The notes under the pieces: model-generated | Told to the model about the DNA's origin: nothing | Database searches by the model: none | Seen by the model: the letters and a program-made list of their open reading frames with translations, nothing else | Program-made: the position numbers and the translations under genes | Part shown: in pieces, positions 6,197 to 6,976 of the stretch | Layout of the letters: every line of letters begins with the position of its first letter | Numbering within the stretch: the first letter of the stretch is position 1 | From: Flavobacteriales bacterium | GTDB taxonomy: Bacteria; Bacteroidota; Bacteroidia; Flavobacteriales_D; Sanyastnellaceae | DNA length: 6,976 bases | NCBI GenBank assembly: GCA_947464885.1 | Contig: CANHYZ010000106.1 | Coordinates: 1-6,976, forward strand | Reading direction: 5' to 3'

Positions 6197-6976
6197 TTAA
6201 AGTGCCTGCGCAATTGTCATGATTTCCCCTACACGAATACCTTTTTCAGTATCCAGCAATGTAGAGCATTCATTGATGGGATCGTGCTCGTAAATGAGCA
6301 CCCATTGCTCATCTGTGGCACGGCGAAGTAAGCGGGCTTTTTCGTCCAACGTGATTAACGGGCGCGTATCATAGCCCATCACATACGCTAGGGGAATATG
6401 CCCCACTGAGGGAAGCAAATCGGCCATGTAACAGAACTTTCGGCCATTCACCGTGATGAGTGGCAGCATCATGCTATCGGTATGACCATCGACAAAAATC
6501 ACTTCAAAACCAAGTGGTGTTGGAGCCAAGTCAGCAGGTCGATCAATGTATTTCAACTGACCGCTCTCCATGATGGGTAAAATGTTCTCCGATAAAAAAC
6601 TGGCCTTTTCGCGAGGATTAGGCTTGGTGGCCCATTGCCAATGGCGCTCATTGGTCCAGTATACAGCATTGGCAAATGCAGGACGAAATTGGCCGGAAGC
6701 AGAGTCAAGCTCAATTGCCCCGCCACAATGATCGAAATGCAAATGGGTCAAGAATACATCGGTGATATCATTTCGATGAAAACCAAGTTTGGCCAATGAA
6801 CTGTCGAGCGAAGCTTCACCGTGCATATAGTAATGCGAAAAGAATTTCTCACTCTGTTTGTTCCCAATTCCGGTATCAACCAGTACCAGACGATTGCCAT
6901 CTTCAATCAACAGACACCGCATGGCCATATCGATAAGGTTGTTGCTGTCGGCAGGATTGGTTTTTTGCCAAATTGA
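6197..6976 (-). CDS. MBL-fold metallo-hydrolase, N-terminus outside window
   Basis: 260 codons are visible and the frame stays open to the right edge. The first ATG inside the window (6928) is not the true start. The 16 codons before it read SIWQKTNPADSNNLID, which looks like conserved family sequence leading into the first core strand, MAMRCLLIED. Numbered from the window edge, the zinc ligands of the metallo-beta-lactamase fold are all present: His78, His80, Asp82 and His83 in HLHFDH, His165 in DGHTDS, Asp186 in YMADLLPS and His231 in YEHDP. An intact di-zinc hydrolase is therefore expected. No signal peptide can be judged. The family includes N-acyl-homoserine lactonases and many uncharacterised hydrolases; the substrate here is unknown. 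It lies 82 bp upstream of the secreted pair on the same strand and could be co-transcribed, but a functional link is not evident. Confidence 0.9.
   Translation of the reverse strand, partial: SIWQKTNPADSNNLIDMAMRCLLIEDGNRLVLVDTGIGNKQSEKFFSHYYMHGEASLDSSLAKLGFHRNDITDVFLTHLHFDHCGGAIELDSASGQFRPAFANAVYWTNERHWQWATKPNPREKASFLSENILPIMESGQLKYIDRPADLAPTPLGFEVIFVDGHTDSMMLPLITVNGRKFCYMADLLPSVGHIPLAYVMGYDTRPLITLDEKARLLRRATDEQWVLIYEHDPINECSTLLDTEKGIRVGEIMTIAQAL

Overview
The window looks like chromosome from a Bacteroidota organism, probably an environmental member of the Flavobacteriia/Sphingobacteriia side of the phylum. Three things point that way: the tail of a TonB-dependent outer-membrane receptor, a large secreted protease ending in a type IX secretion system (T9SS, Por) sorting domain, and two exported proteins whose predicted signal-peptidase site is Ala|Gln. 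Genes in this phylum often lack a Shine-Dalgarno site, and none of the starts here has a convincing one. I see no mobile element, CRISPR array, tRNA or rRNA.

Layout. Bases 2-190 (+) are the last strands of a TonB-dependent receptor. A 127-bp gap rich in inverted repeats follows, including an 11-bp perfect pair of which one arm covers the next start codon. Then comes a tight two-gene unit on the + strand (318-1134): a His-rich, helical protein of unknown function and, one base later, a TerB-fold protein. A strong hairpin terminator (1155-1190) separates it from the convergent minus-strand genes.

The rest is on the minus strand. Transcription enters from the right edge with a zinc metallo-beta-lactamase-fold hydrolase (6197-6976, N-terminus outside the window). 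Next come a small secreted beta-rich protein (5458-6114) and a gingipain-family (C25) cysteine protease of about 1131 residues (2048-5443). The last two are separated by only 14 bp and must share a transcript. A hairpin with a T-tract (1994-2027) ends this unit. Downstream lies a SIMPL/DUF541 membrane-anchored protein (1205-1936).

The most interesting part is the secreted pair. The protease keeps the gingipain propeptide, catalytic His and Cys, Ig-like domain, two Asn/Gly-rich adhesion-like domains, a jelly-roll domain and a T9SS tail. It also has an Arg-Tyr junction where RgpB is matured, and acidic residues matching the RgpB S1 pocket. Its small partner has the same type of export signal but a tail resembling a sorting domain without the usual YPNP start. 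I found no clearly new defence or mobile system. All family calls come from reading motifs, not from database searches.
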